Source: Streptomyces sp. CB02366
GTDB lineage: Bacteria > Actinomycetota > Actinomycetes > Streptomycetales > Streptomycetaceae
Reading direction: 5' to 3'
NCBI RefSeq assembly: GCF_001905905.1
Contig: NZ_LIVT01000001.1
Location: 1,037,952-1,101,951, forward strand
DNA length: 64,000 nucleotides
Every line of letters starts with the position of its first letter. Position 1 is the stretch's first letter. The notes beneath the pieces were generated by a model. That model made no database searches. It was not told the origin of the DNA and saw nothing but the letters and a program-made list of their open reading frames with translations. This document shows, piece by piece, positions 17,673 to 25,647 of the stretch. Made by a program: the position numbers and the translations under genes.

Positions 17673-18959
17673 TCATGAACGAGCCGTTCCGCCTATTCCC
17701 ACCCCCGCTCCCGCCCCCACCAGCTCGGCACGCCCTCGCTGCCCGGCTTCCCCGGGCTCGTCTCCCGTACCGCTCGACTCGCCCGCCCCACGACCCCGTT
17801 CGGCGGGATGCAGGGCGGCCGTGAGACGGCGGCGGAACCGGTGGCCGAGCCTGTGGTCCACGAAGCGTTCCAGCGCGGCGGCGAGCAGCATGCAGAAGGT
17901 GAGACCGAGGACGATGGCGGGGAGCAGGCCGATTCCGGAGACGTTCTCCAGGATGCCGCGGGTGACGGGGACGCCCAGGCTCTGGTGGACCAGGTAGAAG
18001 GGGTAGGTCAGGGCTCCCGCGTAGACGAGGGGGCGCCATCGGAGATGCCGGAGGGGCCCCGGGCCGGCCAGGAAGAGCAGGCCGAGGCAACCGGTGAGGA
18101 CCGCCGCGCTGACGGCCCAATCGGTACCGGGGTGCGCGACGACGCGGTCGTTCAGGACGGTCAGGGCGTAGCACCAGGCGAAGCCGAGCAGTAGCCACAG
18201 CAGCAGGTTCGGGCCGTAGCGGTACATCAGGTACACGGCGATACCGGCCACGAAGAGTCCGGCGTACTCACCGAGGAGGACGGCGTCGAGGACGACGGAG
18301 TCCAGTTCGCGCCCCATGGCGGCGAGCGTGAGCCAGAGGAACCCGAAGGCGATGACGCGCCGGTAGGTCAGTCCGATCAGCAGCAGGCCGCCCATGAGCA
18401 GGTAGAAGCGGGCTTCCACCCACAGGGTCCAGGCCACCCCGGCGGTGAAGGGGACTCCGAGGGCGCTCGGGATCATCGTCAGGTTGCCCAGGGTCGTGCG
18501 CAGGTCGGTGGGGGCGCCCCAGCGCTGGCCCGCGAACGTGGCGACGACACCGGCGGCGACGATGAGCAGGACCACGGCCCAGTAGACCGGGAACAGCCGG
18601 CAGATGCGGGAGACCGCGAACTGCCCCGGGGAGCGGCCCCAGCAGGACATGCAGATGACGAAGCCGCTGATCAGGAAGAACGCCTCGACCCCGAGCCAGC
18701 CGTACCCGCTGACCGGATGCAGGGCGGGCGCGACGGCGGACAGGTCGTGTGCGGGGTCGGCGCCCCAGAAGTCACGCGTGGGGGTGCCCACGAAGTGGTA
18801 GGCCGCCACGGCTATCGCCGCCAGCAACCGCAGCCCGTCGACGGCGGCCAGACGCCCGCCCCCGTACGCGGCGCGGGGCCTCCCCCACCCTCTCGACCAC
18901 CGTCGCGCCTTCCTGACGGTGGGAGACGGGCGAGGGCCGGGCGCGGCGAGGGCAGGCAT
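17673..18959 (-). CDS. Membrane acyltransferase 3 family protein
   Basis: A 428-residue integral membrane acyltransferase (Acyl_transf_3, OafA/NodX-like) with about 10 transmembrane segments. The early LRLLAAIAVAAYHF carries the catalytic-type His at about 55, followed by GVEAFFLISGFVICMS and RICRLFPVYW, which are family signatures. These enzymes move acyl groups from the cytoplasmic side onto extracytoplasmic sugars or lipids. The last ~40 residues are Gly/Glu-rich and disordered. The acceptor is not predictable; no glycan genes flank it. Confidence 0.85.
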   Translation of the reverse strand: MPALAAPGPRPSPTVRKARRWSRGWGRPRAAYGGGRLAAVDGLRLLAAIAVAAYHFVGTPTRDFWGADPAHDLSAVAPALHPVSGYGWLGVEAFFLISGFVICMSCWGRSPGQFAVSRICRLFPVYWAVVLLIVAAGVVATFAGQRWGAPTDLRTTLGNLTMIPSALGVPFTAGVAWTLWVEARFYLLMGGLLLIGLTYRRVIAFGFLWLTLAAMGRELDSVVLDAVLLGEYAGLFVAGIAVYLMYRYGPNLLLWLLLGFAWCYALTVLNDRVVAHPGTDWAVSAAVLTGCLGLLFLAGPGPLRHLRWRPLVYAGALTYPFYLVHQSLGVPVTRGILENVSGIGLLPAIVLGLTFCMLLAAALERFVDHRLGHRFRRRLTAALHPAERGRGAGESSGTGDEPGEAGQRGRAELVGAGAGVGIGGTARS

Positions 18960-19330
18960 GCGTGGTGACTCCTGGGACGAACACGGGGACGGCCGACCGA
19001 GGGGCCCGGGAGGGAAGCACCGGGCGATGGCTGCGTGTTACCGGCAAGCCCTCGGCTGACGGTTGGCCGAAGTTGACGCCTTGAAGTCTGGCCGCGCCCC
19101 GGCCCCGAGGTCGTCCCCCGAGGAGCCGAACCGACAACTCCCCGAAAGTGCCACAGCCCGCCCGCCCGCACCCGCCGGAAGTGCTACCGACCGGCGTCCC
19201 CCTTCGGACCGAGCAGAGGGGGGGAGCGGTCGACGCGAGCACCGAAACAGACGTCCCCAACGGCCTTGGCCACGCCCGCTGCACGGGACCACGCGATGGG
19301 CGAACCGGGGTCCCGGCGGGTCCATCGGAA
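18960..19330. other. Intergenic region before the CRISPR leader
   Basis: About 370 bp without a supportable gene. The open frames here have arbitrary composition and no family features. It contains the upstream region of the acyltransferase gene on the left and merges into the CRISPR leader on the right. Confidence 0.4.
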
Positions 19331-19459
19331 GGCAGAATGGGGTCTGTCGAGCCGCTCCCTTGAAGATGACCCCTTTGAAGGAGAAGAACCCACATGTCCC
19401 ATTCTCAAGAAGTAAGCAAAAACAGCCTCGTCGCTTGATAGACCCGCAGGTCACGAAGG
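19331..19459 (+). promoter_or_regulatory. CRISPR array 1 leader
   Basis: An A+T-richer segment directly upstream of the first repeat. It shares with the second array's leader GGCAGAATG (19331-19339), TTCTCAAGAAGTAAG (19402-19416, starting 58 bp before the first repeat in both) and CCCGCAGGTCACGAA (19443-19457, starting 17 bp before the first repeat in both). These fixed distances point to conserved adaptation and transcription signals. Confidence 0.75.
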
Positions 19460-19671
19460 GTGCTCCCCGCGCGTGCGGGGGTGGTCCGTTGCCGCAGCAC
19501 ACGTTGTAGACGTCGGTCACGTGCTCCCCGCGCGTGCGGGGGTGGTCCGACCCAGTCCGGCAGCATCACCGTGGAGCAGGCGTGCTCCCCGCGCGTGCGG
19601 GGGTGGTCCCGTCGCCGCGGCGCCGGACAGCAGCGCCTCCCGGTGCTCCCCGCGCGTGCGGGGGTGGCCCC
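19460..19671 (+). CRISPR. Type I-E-like CRISPR array 1: 4 repeats, 3 spacers
   Basis: 29-bp repeats begin at 19460, 19521, 19582 and 19643 with a strict 61-bp period and 32-bp spacers, the type I-E geometry. The repeat starts GTGCTCCCCGCGCGTGCGGG, forms the palindromic CCCCGCGCGTGCGGGG stem, and ends GTGGTCC plus G or C. The fourth copy is altered to GTGGCCC at its end, marking the trailer side, so new spacers would enter at the left. There are no cas genes in the window, so interference would need Cas proteins in trans. Confidence 0.92.
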
Positions 19672-19703
19672 TTGGCCGAGCACACCGCCCCGGACACCCC
19701 GCA

Positions 19704-19836
19704 GGCACTCCCCGGCTCCCCCGACAACCCGCTTCCCGAGAAACACCTCAGCCCCGCACGCGCGGCGACAGCCCCGTGCAGCTCGGCGCGACGACGCGGC
19801 ACCACCTGTGCTCCCCCGCGCGCGGGAATGGTCCTG
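19704..19836 (+). repeat. Eroded trailer-end CRISPR repeats
   Basis: Beyond array 1, weak repeat copies are recognisable at 19704 (GCACTCCCCGGC), 19747 (CAGCCCCGCACGCGCGG) and 19808 (GTGCTCCCCCGCGCGCGGG). The last two keep the 61-bp step, while the step from 19704 to 19747 is 18 bp short, suggesting a small deletion. This is decay of an older, longer array. Confidence 0.5.
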
Positions 19837-19860
19837 GGCGGGCAAGGTCCCCTCGGGCGG

Positions 19861-21030
19861 TCAGTCGCGTTCGTCGCGTACGCGGGCCCGTACGCGTGGT
19901 ACCGGACTCGCCCCGCGTGGGTACTGCCCCTTGCCGGTCCCGATGACATCGGTCGGATCCCGCAGCCAGACCTGCTGGCCCCGGTCGGTCACGGTCAGCC
20001 CGAACTCCTCGGCGGTGGGCCGGCCCGCCGCCTCGTACTCCCACCAGGTCTGCTCGATCTCCTCCCACACCAGCCCGACCCCGTACTGCCACACCTCCTC
20101 CCCCGACGCGGTCGTCGCCCCGCCACCGTTCTCACGCGTCACCCACACCCGCACCCCGCCGTCAGGAAGCCCTTGGTGGACCATCCGGACACCGGGCAGC
20201 CGTGCCCCTGCGAACAACGCGAACCCGAGGTCCAACAAACGAGCCGGATCCAGACCCGCCGCACGCGCCCGCCCCTTCCCCCGCACCTCGTGGAGATCGG
20301 GCACACGGTGGGACCGCATCGACATGTACATGGCCCCGCCGCAGAACGGCCCCATCGCGCTGCCGTCCCCCTGAACGCGCAGCCGGACCAACGCCCCCGA
20401 CCAGAACTGCCGGGCCAGCGGCGCCACCACCACTCCACCGGGCCGTACCTGCCGCAGCAGCGCGTACGGGACGAACCGCAACGCACACGTCACGATCAAC
20501 CGGTCCACCAACCCCAGCCCCGGCCACGGCTGCTCGCCGTCCCCGACCCGCAGACGCGGCCGATACCCGGCCCGGGCCAAGGCGGCGGTCGCCTGCCGGG
20601 CCACGACGGGGTCCACCTCGACGCTGTGGACCAGGTCGTCCCCGAGCCGTTCGCACAGCAACGCGGCGACGTACCCCGTTCCGGTCCCGATCTCCAGCAC
20701 CCGGTTGCCGTCCTCCACATCGAGCAACCCGAGCATCCGGGCCACCATCGACGGCATCGAGTTCGACGACGTCGCCACACCGGGCCCGCCCTCCGCCCCG
20801 TCGTCGAGCTGCGTCACCACCGGCTCATCACTGTTCACCAACGCCGACCACGCGTCCGGCCCCACTACCGGCACACACCGGTCGGGCAACTGACGCCAGA
20901 CATCGGGCGGAATGAACCCGCTACGCGGAACGGCCTCGAACACCTGCCGCCACCGGCCGTCCAGCAGACCGCGATCGGCCAACTCCCGCACCAGATCCGT
21001 ATACGTACGCACCTCAGGGCCGCCGCTCAC
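19861..21030 (-). CDS. PIMT-like O-methyltransferase, candidate RiPP aspartimide-forming enzyme
   Basis: A 389-residue protein homologous to protein-L-isoaspartate O-methyltransferase (PCMT fold). VFEAVPRSGFIP (29-40), VTQLDDG (72-78), TSSNSMPSM (88-95, the PIMT substrate-side Ser motif) and SAM motif I VLEIGTGTGY (111-120) are in order, followed by motif II VHSVEVD. A ~170-residue C-terminal extension absent from housekeeping PIMT resembles the methyltransferases of RiPP systems (ATP-grasp or imiditide type). Its GTG start at 21030 overlaps the stop of the 43-residue peptide gene (GTGA), so translation is coupled and the peptide is the obvious candidate substrate. Family firm; RiPP role inferred. 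Confidence 0.8.
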   Translation of the reverse strand: MSGGPEVRTYTDLVRELADRGLLDGRWRQVFEAVPRSGFIPPDVWRQLPDRCVPVVGPDAWSALVNSDEPVVTQLDDGAEGGPGVATSSNSMPSMVARMLGLLDVEDGNRVLEIGTGTGYVAALLCERLGDDLVHSVEVDPVVARQATAALARAGYRPRLRVGDGEQPWPGLGLVDRLIVTCALRFVPYALLRQVRPGGVVVAPLARQFWSGALVRLRVQGDGSAMGPFCGGAMYMSMRSHRVPDLHEVRGKGRARAAGLDPARLLDLGFALFAGARLPGVRMVHQGLPDGGVRVWVTRENGGGATTASGEEVWQYGVGLVWEEIEQTWWEYEAAGRPTAEEFGLTVTDRGQQVWLRDPTDVIGTGKGQYPRGASPVPRVRARVRDERD

Positions 21031-21158
21031 GACTGCGGGACGAACTGCGGGCGGCTGCCGTCCGGAGACGGCTTCGGCTCCTGGGGCGGCGTCCACGGCT
21101 TGTCCGACGGAGGCCCACCGTGCTTCCCCGCCTCGGCCGGAACCCTCTGAGCAGTCAT
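21027..21158 (-). CDS. 43-residue Pro-rich peptide with a single Asp-Gly, candidate RiPP precursor
   Basis: The frame runs ATG 21158 to TGA 21027 and is overlapped at both ends by its neighbours (ATGA upstream, GTGA downstream). A strong SD, GAGGAGA, precedes the ATG, the best in this operon. The peptide has 10 prolines, one Trp (22), and SPDGSR with Asp33-Gly34, the dipeptide most prone to succinimide (aspartimide) formation and the preferred site of PIMT-like RiPP methyltransferases. It has no Cys and no lanthipeptide, lasso or graspetide leader motif. It is shorter than automated callers usually keep. Coupling to the methyltransferase is seen directly; precursor identity is inference. Confidence 0.6.
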   Translation of the reverse strand: MTAQRVPAEAGKHGGPPSDKPWTPPQEPKPSPDGSRPQFVPQS

Positions 21159-21382
21159 CGTCCATCTCCTCTGTTGTTCGCTTCATCCGACCGGCTCGCG
21201 GAACGGCCGAGCCGGTAGATCCCGTACGGCGGAAAGAGCTCGCCCCGGCACGGACAACCGCCCTCCGCACACGCCCGGCACAACAGGTCCCGTCCACGAG
21301 CCGTGTGCCGCACAGCGGTCACCGGGACACGCCAACACGCCTCACACGTACGCACATCCGTGACCGAGAGGTTCACCGTCAT
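21155..21382 (-). CDS. 75-residue Cys-rich small protein (zinc-ribbon-like)
   Basis: ATG at 21382 overlaps the stop of the preceding gene (ATGA), and its own stop overlaps the peptide gene's ATG. The protein has CEAC near residue 13 and CRACAEGGCPC near 35, so paired cysteines that could bind Zn or an Fe-S cluster, and a polar C-terminus. An in-frame extension upstream to 21502 exists but reads through the previous gene in another frame and is not needed. Not recognised as a named family. Its place in the six-gene chain suggests it works with the methyltransferase or is a small regulator. Confidence 0.6.
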   Translation of the reverse strand: MTVNLSVTDVRTCEACWRVPVTAVRHTARGRDLLCRACAEGGCPCRGELFPPYGIYRLGRSASRSDEANNRGDGR

Positions 21383-21678
21383 CCGACATCCCGCAGGGCC
21401 GTCGCAGCCACGTGACACGGGCAGACGCACTCCGGAAGACGGCACACCGCATGCACGTCGGCCAGATCCGTGACCGACCCACTGCGGCACACCACACTGC
21501 ACGGACCGTCCGCCCCCACCGACAAAGCGTCCAGGGCCACGACCGCCCCTCCGGACACATCAGCAGCGGTGACCGGCTCGCCCCGCCACAACCACGTCAC
21601 GCCACGCTCCGCGCAGTACGCCGCCGCCCCCTCCTCGACCGGAAAACCGTGCGCGCCCCCGTCCACGCAACACCTCAC
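21379..21678 (-). CDS. 99-residue Cys-rich protein of unknown function
   Basis: GTG 21678 overlaps the TGA of the 46-residue gene and follows the purine run GAGGCGGGG. The 99 residues hold ten cysteines: CC at 3-4, C22, C60, C64, C79, then the dense CVCPC near 84-88 followed by His. The middle (GVTWLWRGEPVTAADVSGG) looks like a small beta fold. A longer frame to 21846 is open, but the overlapping 46-residue frame explains that upstream part better. Not recognised; possibly a metal-binding partner in this operon. Confidence 0.55.
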   Translation of the reverse strand: MRCCVDGGAHGFPVEEGAAAYCAERGVTWLWRGEPVTAADVSGGAVVALDALSVGADGPCSVVCRSGSVTDLADVHAVCRLPECVCPCHVAATALRDVG

Positions 21679-21815
21679 CCCCGCCTCGCCTCCCGCCACG
21701 CCCGCCCCAAACCCACAGCGGTCGCACACGAAACCCCGGCACGGCACGTGGGGCAGTGCTGGGTGTGCCCGACCCACCTTCGATAGACAGCGTCTTCCTG
21801 GAGGGCGGTCTTCAC
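21675..21815 (-). CDS. 46-residue small protein with CPTC motif
   Basis: GTG 21815 overlaps the TGA of the 48-residue gene (GTGA), and the stop overlaps the next GTG. The sequence contains HTQHCPTCRAGVSC and a basic C-terminal GRAWREARRG helix. Small actinobacterial proteins with a His/Cys cluster followed by WREARR are familiar in such gene chains but lack an assigned role. The frame is different from the longer open frame over the same DNA. Confidence 0.5.
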   Translation of the reverse strand: MKTALQEDAVYRRWVGHTQHCPTCRAGVSCATAVGLGRAWREARRG

Positions 21816-21958
21816 GGAGTACCGCCGGCGCACATGGGGCACTCACAGGCGGGGAACTGGTGGGTGTACTCCGGTTCGTCGAGAGGGATCACCTCGGTTT
21901 CCGGTCGGAGCACCTGAGTACGGCCCTCACGGTCCACCTCGTACACCTTGATCGTCAT
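21812..21958 (-). CDS. 48-residue small acidic protein with C-terminal CECPMC motif, first gene of the chain
   Basis: The frame runs from ATG 21958 to TGA 21812. It encodes a 48-residue protein with MTIKVYEVDREGR at the start and FPACECPMCAGGTP at the end; the middle is acidic. It heads a leftward chain of six overlapping genes ending with the methyltransferase. GGAAGG lies about 15 bases upstream of the ATG, a rather distant SD. The ~135 bp between it and the divergent regulator is the only plausible promoter zone. Confidence 0.5.
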   Translation of the reverse strand: MTIKVYEVDREGRTQVLRPETEVIPLDEPEYTHQFPACECPMCAGGTP

Positions 21959-22093
21959 CGGCACGACAGACGCCTTCCACTACCCTCAGTTGCGGTTCGT
22001 CACTGTTCCTAGACGGTACGGAGCAGGGACTGCCGCTTGAACTGACCGCGAGTACGGGTGCCCGGTCGGGGTCGACGGGCAAAGGGGGGCACT

Positions 22094-23213
22094 ATGGGCA
22101 CCGGACCACGCGCAGGGCTGACCAGTGGTCGGGGAATGCCGGCGCGCCGCCGAAACGGCATCGTGTCGGGGTATGTATTCCGGCTGATCCGAGAGCAGGT
22201 GGCTCACACTCAGGAGGCCCTTGCGGAGCGGTTGCGGATTTCGCCCGACACGGTGGCAGGTTGGGAATCGGGACGTCGCCCGTTGGCCGCAGTGCCGGTC
22301 GGGCAGATGCTCGTCCACCGCCCTCGGCTCCTACGACTGGGCAGTTCACCAGCGCTGCTCCTGACGCTGGAGCGGGCGACGGAGGCCGACGTACTGCTGG
22401 GCGTCCGCCCTCAGCACGGACGCCCTCAGTGAGGACAGTCCGATCGGCGCGTGGGTCATGCAGCGGGAACTGGTGGAGGTGCTGTGCTGGCCGCTCAATG
22501 GTGTGACTCCGACACCGTTACGAGACCTGCCTGGCCCTCCGCGTCCACGCAGGGGCCCCGTACCCCTGGGGCCAAAGCTTTCCGCTGGTGACCGCAGGCT
22601 CTTCTTCAACCGAATGCGCCAAGCAGCGGAACGAGCACATGGTAGGGACGGCTTCCTGCTGCGACGGCAAGCCCTTTACCTGGCTGGTTACGACGACGCG
22701 TCCGATACGTCCGACTGGCTGGCCCAGCAGCAACGGACCGAGCACCCGGACGATTGGCTGACCGGCTGGCTCAACGCGCGCTCGGTCGCGGCCGTCGCCG
22801 CCCGGCAGGGCGACCGGGATCGGATGAGGCACTTCATCAAGGGGACGCTGGCCGAGGATGACGCAAGTGAGGTCGCGAACCTGAACTACTGGGCGTACTG
22901 GATCGGCGAAGCGCCCCATATCCAACTGTCCGATGACTTCATCGCCGCCTCGTCGCCGGGGCCGTGGCCCGGCGACAAGCTGATGCGCCACCTGGTGCGG
23001 GGGCTGACCCCGGAACACGGATTCTTCGACCTGAACGTTCATACCCTGTGGTCCCTTCTCACCGCTCGTCCGAACCTGCTACGTCCCGGAACCATGAGCG
23101 GGAACGAACTGCGCGCATCCCTGCCGGTGATGTTGGATAGCCGGGAGCTGTCGGCACAGGCACGCCGGGAGTTGGAGAGCATCCGGTACGCAATCCGCCT
23201 CGCTGAGGCGTGA
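22094..23213 (+). pseudogene. XRE-family regulator with a central frameshift
   Basis: The first part (22094-22432) encodes a helix-turn-helix (SGYVFRLIREQVAHTQEALAERLRISPDTVAGWESGRRPLAAV) and begins after the strong SD AGGGGGGC. It runs out of frame near [12 protein letters not shown]. The +1 frame continues without a break as [22 protein letters not shown] and then ~250 residues of helical sequence to 23213, the normal C-terminal half of this Streptomyces regulator family. The break is around 22395-22410, near two copies of GCCCTCAG. Either a real one-base mutation or a sequencing error separates the parts. It is divergent from the peptide/methyltransferase operon and would be its natural regulator. 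Confidence 0.7.
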
Positions 23214-23232
23214 GACCTGAGAGGAGAGGGTC

Positions 23233-23814
23233 GTGAGCGATGACCTGTCCGCGGTGGGCCGCTTTCTGTACGAGGCGGGCACGCTCAAGCAGGCGCGGCG
23301 CACCGGCTGGTGGATGGCCGGGGTACGCGACCCCGAGAGCGTGGCCGAGCACTCCTGGCGTACGGCGCTGATCGCCACGATCATCGCGAAACTGGAGGGA
23401 GCGGACCCCGCCCGCGCCGCGTACCTCGCTGTCTGGCACGACACCCAGGAGAGCCGGACCGGGGATGTGAACCACCTCGGCAAGAAGTACGCGCCCGCAG
23501 GCGACCCCGAGGAGGTGACCGCCGACCAAACGGCGGGCATGCCGGAGGTGCTGGCCTCGGCGGTACGTGAGCTGGTCGCGGAGTACGAGGCGAAGGAGTC
23601 GCCGGAGGCGGTCTGCGCCCGGGACGCGGACAAGCTGGAGTGCATGCTCCAGGGCATCGAGTACAAGGCGCAGGGCTACGAGAACGCCCAGCGGTGGATC
23701 GACAACAGCCGCCGCAGACTCACCACCGCCACGGCCAACCGCCTGGCAGACGAACTCCTGGCTCAGGACAGCCTCGACTGGCTCCGCGACGCCGTGGGCG
23801 AAGGCAAACGGTAG
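23233..23814 (+). CDS. HD-domain phosphohydrolase, YfbR/HDDC2-like 5'-deoxynucleotidase
   Basis: A 193-residue HD-superfamily protein with the metal ligands in order: His in SVAEHSW (about residue 36), the HD pair in VWHDTQES (about 75), and Asp in RDADKLECM (about 133). YfbR-like enzymes dephosphorylate deoxyribonucleoside 5'-monophosphates. The GTG start at 23233 follows GAGAGGAGAGGG. It lies 19 bases after the broken regulator and is likely co-transcribed with it. A 12-bp-stem terminator follows directly. Confidence 0.82.
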   Translation: MSDDLSAVGRFLYEAGTLKQARRTGWWMAGVRDPESVAEHSWRTALIATIIAKLEGADPARAAYLAVWHDTQESRTGDVNHLGKKYAPAGDPEEVTADQTAGMPEVLASAVRELVAEYEAKESPEAVCARDADKLECMLQGIEYKAQGYENAQRWIDNSRRRLTTATANRLADELLAQDSLDWLRDAVGEGKR

Positions 23815-23818
23815 GCCT

Positions 23819-23852
23819 CCCGAAGCTCGGATCGTGAGCCCCGAGCTTCGGG
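23819..23852 (+). terminator. 12-bp-stem terminator after the HD gene
   Basis: CCCGAAGCTCGG (23819-23830) pairs perfectly with CCGAGCTTCGGG (23841-23852) over a 10-base loop, five bases after the stop codon. Confidence 0.75.
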
Positions 23853-24025
23853 ATCAGAGTTTCGAGCTTCGGGCTTCGGGGTCAGGTGTTGGTCGGGCCA
23901 CTCGTTCGGAGTACGGGAACGGGGACTGCGGCCCGAAGCTCGGGTTCCGGGACTCGGGCGTCGGGATACGAGTCCCGAGACCCGAGCGCCTTCTTTAACC
24001 GGTAGGGAAAGAAGGGGGGTTAAAG
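23853..24025. repeat. Cluster of related inverted repeats
   Basis: Further copies of the terminator arm occur at about 23863 (CGAGCTTCGGG) and 23932 (CCCGAAGCTCGGG). GGGACTCG/CGAGTCCC (23949-23956, 23969-23976) and CTTTAACC/GGTTAAAG (23993-24000, 24018-24025) follow. The last is A+T-rich for this genome. These palindromes fill the gap before the MarR-like gene; no ORF is seen. Confidence 0.55.
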
Positions 24026-24200
24026 GAAAACCTCCCCGCCCTCCCCACCCCGTCACGGCCAGCAAGTATGACTAATGGTGACAGCTTGCGGCGCAGTGTG
24101 ACGACTGTCTACGGTGCGAGAACCAAAACGACCCCGACACGGTGGTAGGACACCGGGCCAGGGTCTAACCGCAAGATCGTTACCCAAGAAAGTCGATCCC

Positions 24201-25400
24201 GTGGCTACTCAGCACCTTAGCTCTGCCCCGCCCGCTCCAGCAGCCTCACACGCCTACCCAATGGCCAGTCCGGGTTACGGCAAGCGCTCCGCCCCGGACC
24301 AACGCCCCCGCTCCCGCGACGACTTCGCGTTACTCCCGGTTCGTGAGCGGTATGTGGCCGGCTTCGTCGACCACCTCCCCGAGGGCTCGGCGATGAGCGT
24401 GAAGCAACTGGCCAAGCAACTCCCGCTCTACGGCCAGCAGGCCATCAGCACCTCCCTGTCCGCCCTGTCCATCGCAGGCCACTTGCGCCGCGTACGGCGC
24501 CCGGTCGGAGACGGGGAGCAAGTCCGTTGGGTCTACCGCACGTTCTGGTCCCGCACCGCGCGCGACAACGAGTGGTGGAACACCTACCTCACCACCGAGA
24601 ACGCCGCGCAATCCGCAGCCCCGATCGGGCCGGAAGCGCCTTCTTCCGACGCGGCGCCGCCGCCGTGGGCCCCAGCCGAGGAATCGTCATCGTCATCGCC
24701 TTCGGAGACCCCGGCCGCAGACCAGGCACCTGAAACCACCACCGCCCCGCAGGAGCGGGCCCCGCAGCAGGCCCCCGAAGCGCACCGACTCCAGGGCAGC
24801 GAACCTGAACCGTCCACACGGGACATGGCTCACGCGAAACCCACCCGGAGCGCAGAGCACGCGTCACGGGCCCGAGACGTTGCCCCCACGCCGCCTGCCC
24901 CGGCGGCCCTCCGCGCCTTCCCTGAACCCGCCGCCCCCTCCCCCGCCTACCTCGCCCTGGCCCGCCTGGGCCGGGACGACCACCGTCTCGCCCTCTCCGC
25001 CGCCGACTGCGCCGCCCTGGAACCACTGGCAACGCAATGGCTCGCACGAGGTGTCGGCATCGACTACCTCACCAGCGCCCTCACCGCAGGGCTCCCCGCG
25101 CAGGTCGACTCCCCCGCCGGCCTCCTCCGCCGCCGTCTCACCGACAAAATGCCGCCCTACTTCCCCATCGCAGAACCCACCCCAACCAACGCCTCGGCCC
25201 CCGCACCAGCCCGCCGCATCCTCATCGAATGCACCCACTGCGGACGCCCCGGCCGTCCGGAAGCGCTCCCGGACGGCCTCTGCCGCCCCTGCCACCACAA
25301 CCACACTCATGGCAGCGACACCACCACACCCACCCCCACCGAAATCGCCGCCGTCAAAGCCCACATGGCCAACCTCCGCACCCTCCTCAAACCTGTGTGA
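24201..25400 (+). CDS. MarR-like winged-helix DNA-binding protein with C-terminal zinc-ribbon-like motif
   Basis: A ~399-residue protein of a Streptomyces family often found in variable regions. A winged helix (about residues 45-110: LLPVRERYVAGFVDHLPEG ... SVKQLAKQLPLYGQQAISTSLSALSIAGHLRRVR) is followed by a Pro/Ala-rich linker, then a helical domain (LALSAADCAALEPLATQWLARGV) and a Cys pair set CTHCGRPGRPEALPDGLCRPC near residue 350, likely a Zn ribbon. The function is not established. Start choice is uncertain among GTG 24114, GTG 24201 and ATG 24261; 24201 is taken as the middle option before conserved sequence begins. Confidence 0.65.
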   Translation: MATQHLSSAPPAPAASHAYPMASPGYGKRSAPDQRPRSRDDFALLPVRERYVAGFVDHLPEGSAMSVKQLAKQLPLYGQQAISTSLSALSIAGHLRRVRRPVGDGEQVRWVYRTFWSRTARDNEWWNTYLTTENAAQSAAPIGPEAPSSDAAPPPWAPAEESSSSSPSETPAADQAPETTTAPQERAPQQAPEAHRLQGSEPEPSTRDMAHAKPTRSAEHASRARDVAPTPPAPAALRAFPEPAAPSPAYLALARLGRDDHRLALSAADCAALEPLATQWLARGVGIDYLTSALTAGLPAQVDSPAGLLRRRLTDKMPPYFPIAEPTPTNASAPAPARRILIECTHCGRPGRPEALPDGLCRPCHHNHTHGSDTTTPTPTEIAAVKAHMANLRTLLKPV

Positions 25401-25524
25401 CCCCGCCCCCGGGGCCTCACCCAGGGGCAGGCCAGGGGCCCCACAGCTCACACCCAGGACCACGCCTACGGGGCGCGGAGTCCCGCCCCTTACGTCGAAG
25501 CCGGACCGACCAGGCTGACCAAGA

Positions 25525-25647
25525 GGCAGAATGACATCGACCGAACCACACGCTTGACCGTTTCGCGCCAGAGGGCCAGATATGCCGATTTCTCAAGAAG
25601 TAAGTAAAAACCGCCACCCCGCCACCTAAACCCGCAGGTCACGAACT
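25525..25647 (+). promoter_or_regulatory. CRISPR array 2 leader
   Basis: This segment shares GGCAGAATG (25525-25533), TTCTCAAGAAGTAAG (25590-25604) and CCCGCAGGTCACGAA (25631-25645) with the first leader, the last two at exactly the same distance from the first repeat. It is A+T-richer than its surroundings. Confidence 0.75.

Noticed and set aside
19063..19509. Rightward 148-codon frame over the leader and first repeats
   Set aside because: It runs through CRISPR repeats and has no family features.
19861..21158. Graspetide (ATP-grasp RiPP) cluster
   Set aside because: The methyltransferase resembles that branch, but there is no ATP-grasp ligase and the peptide lacks the graspetide leader pattern.
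21031..21297. N-terminal extension of the PIMT-like methyltransferase
   Set aside because: It reads in another frame through the 43-residue peptide gene and has no PIMT similarity.
21379..21846. 155-codon leftward frame
   Set aside because: Its upstream part is better explained by the overlapping 46- and 48-residue genes; only the part from GTG 21678 is kept.
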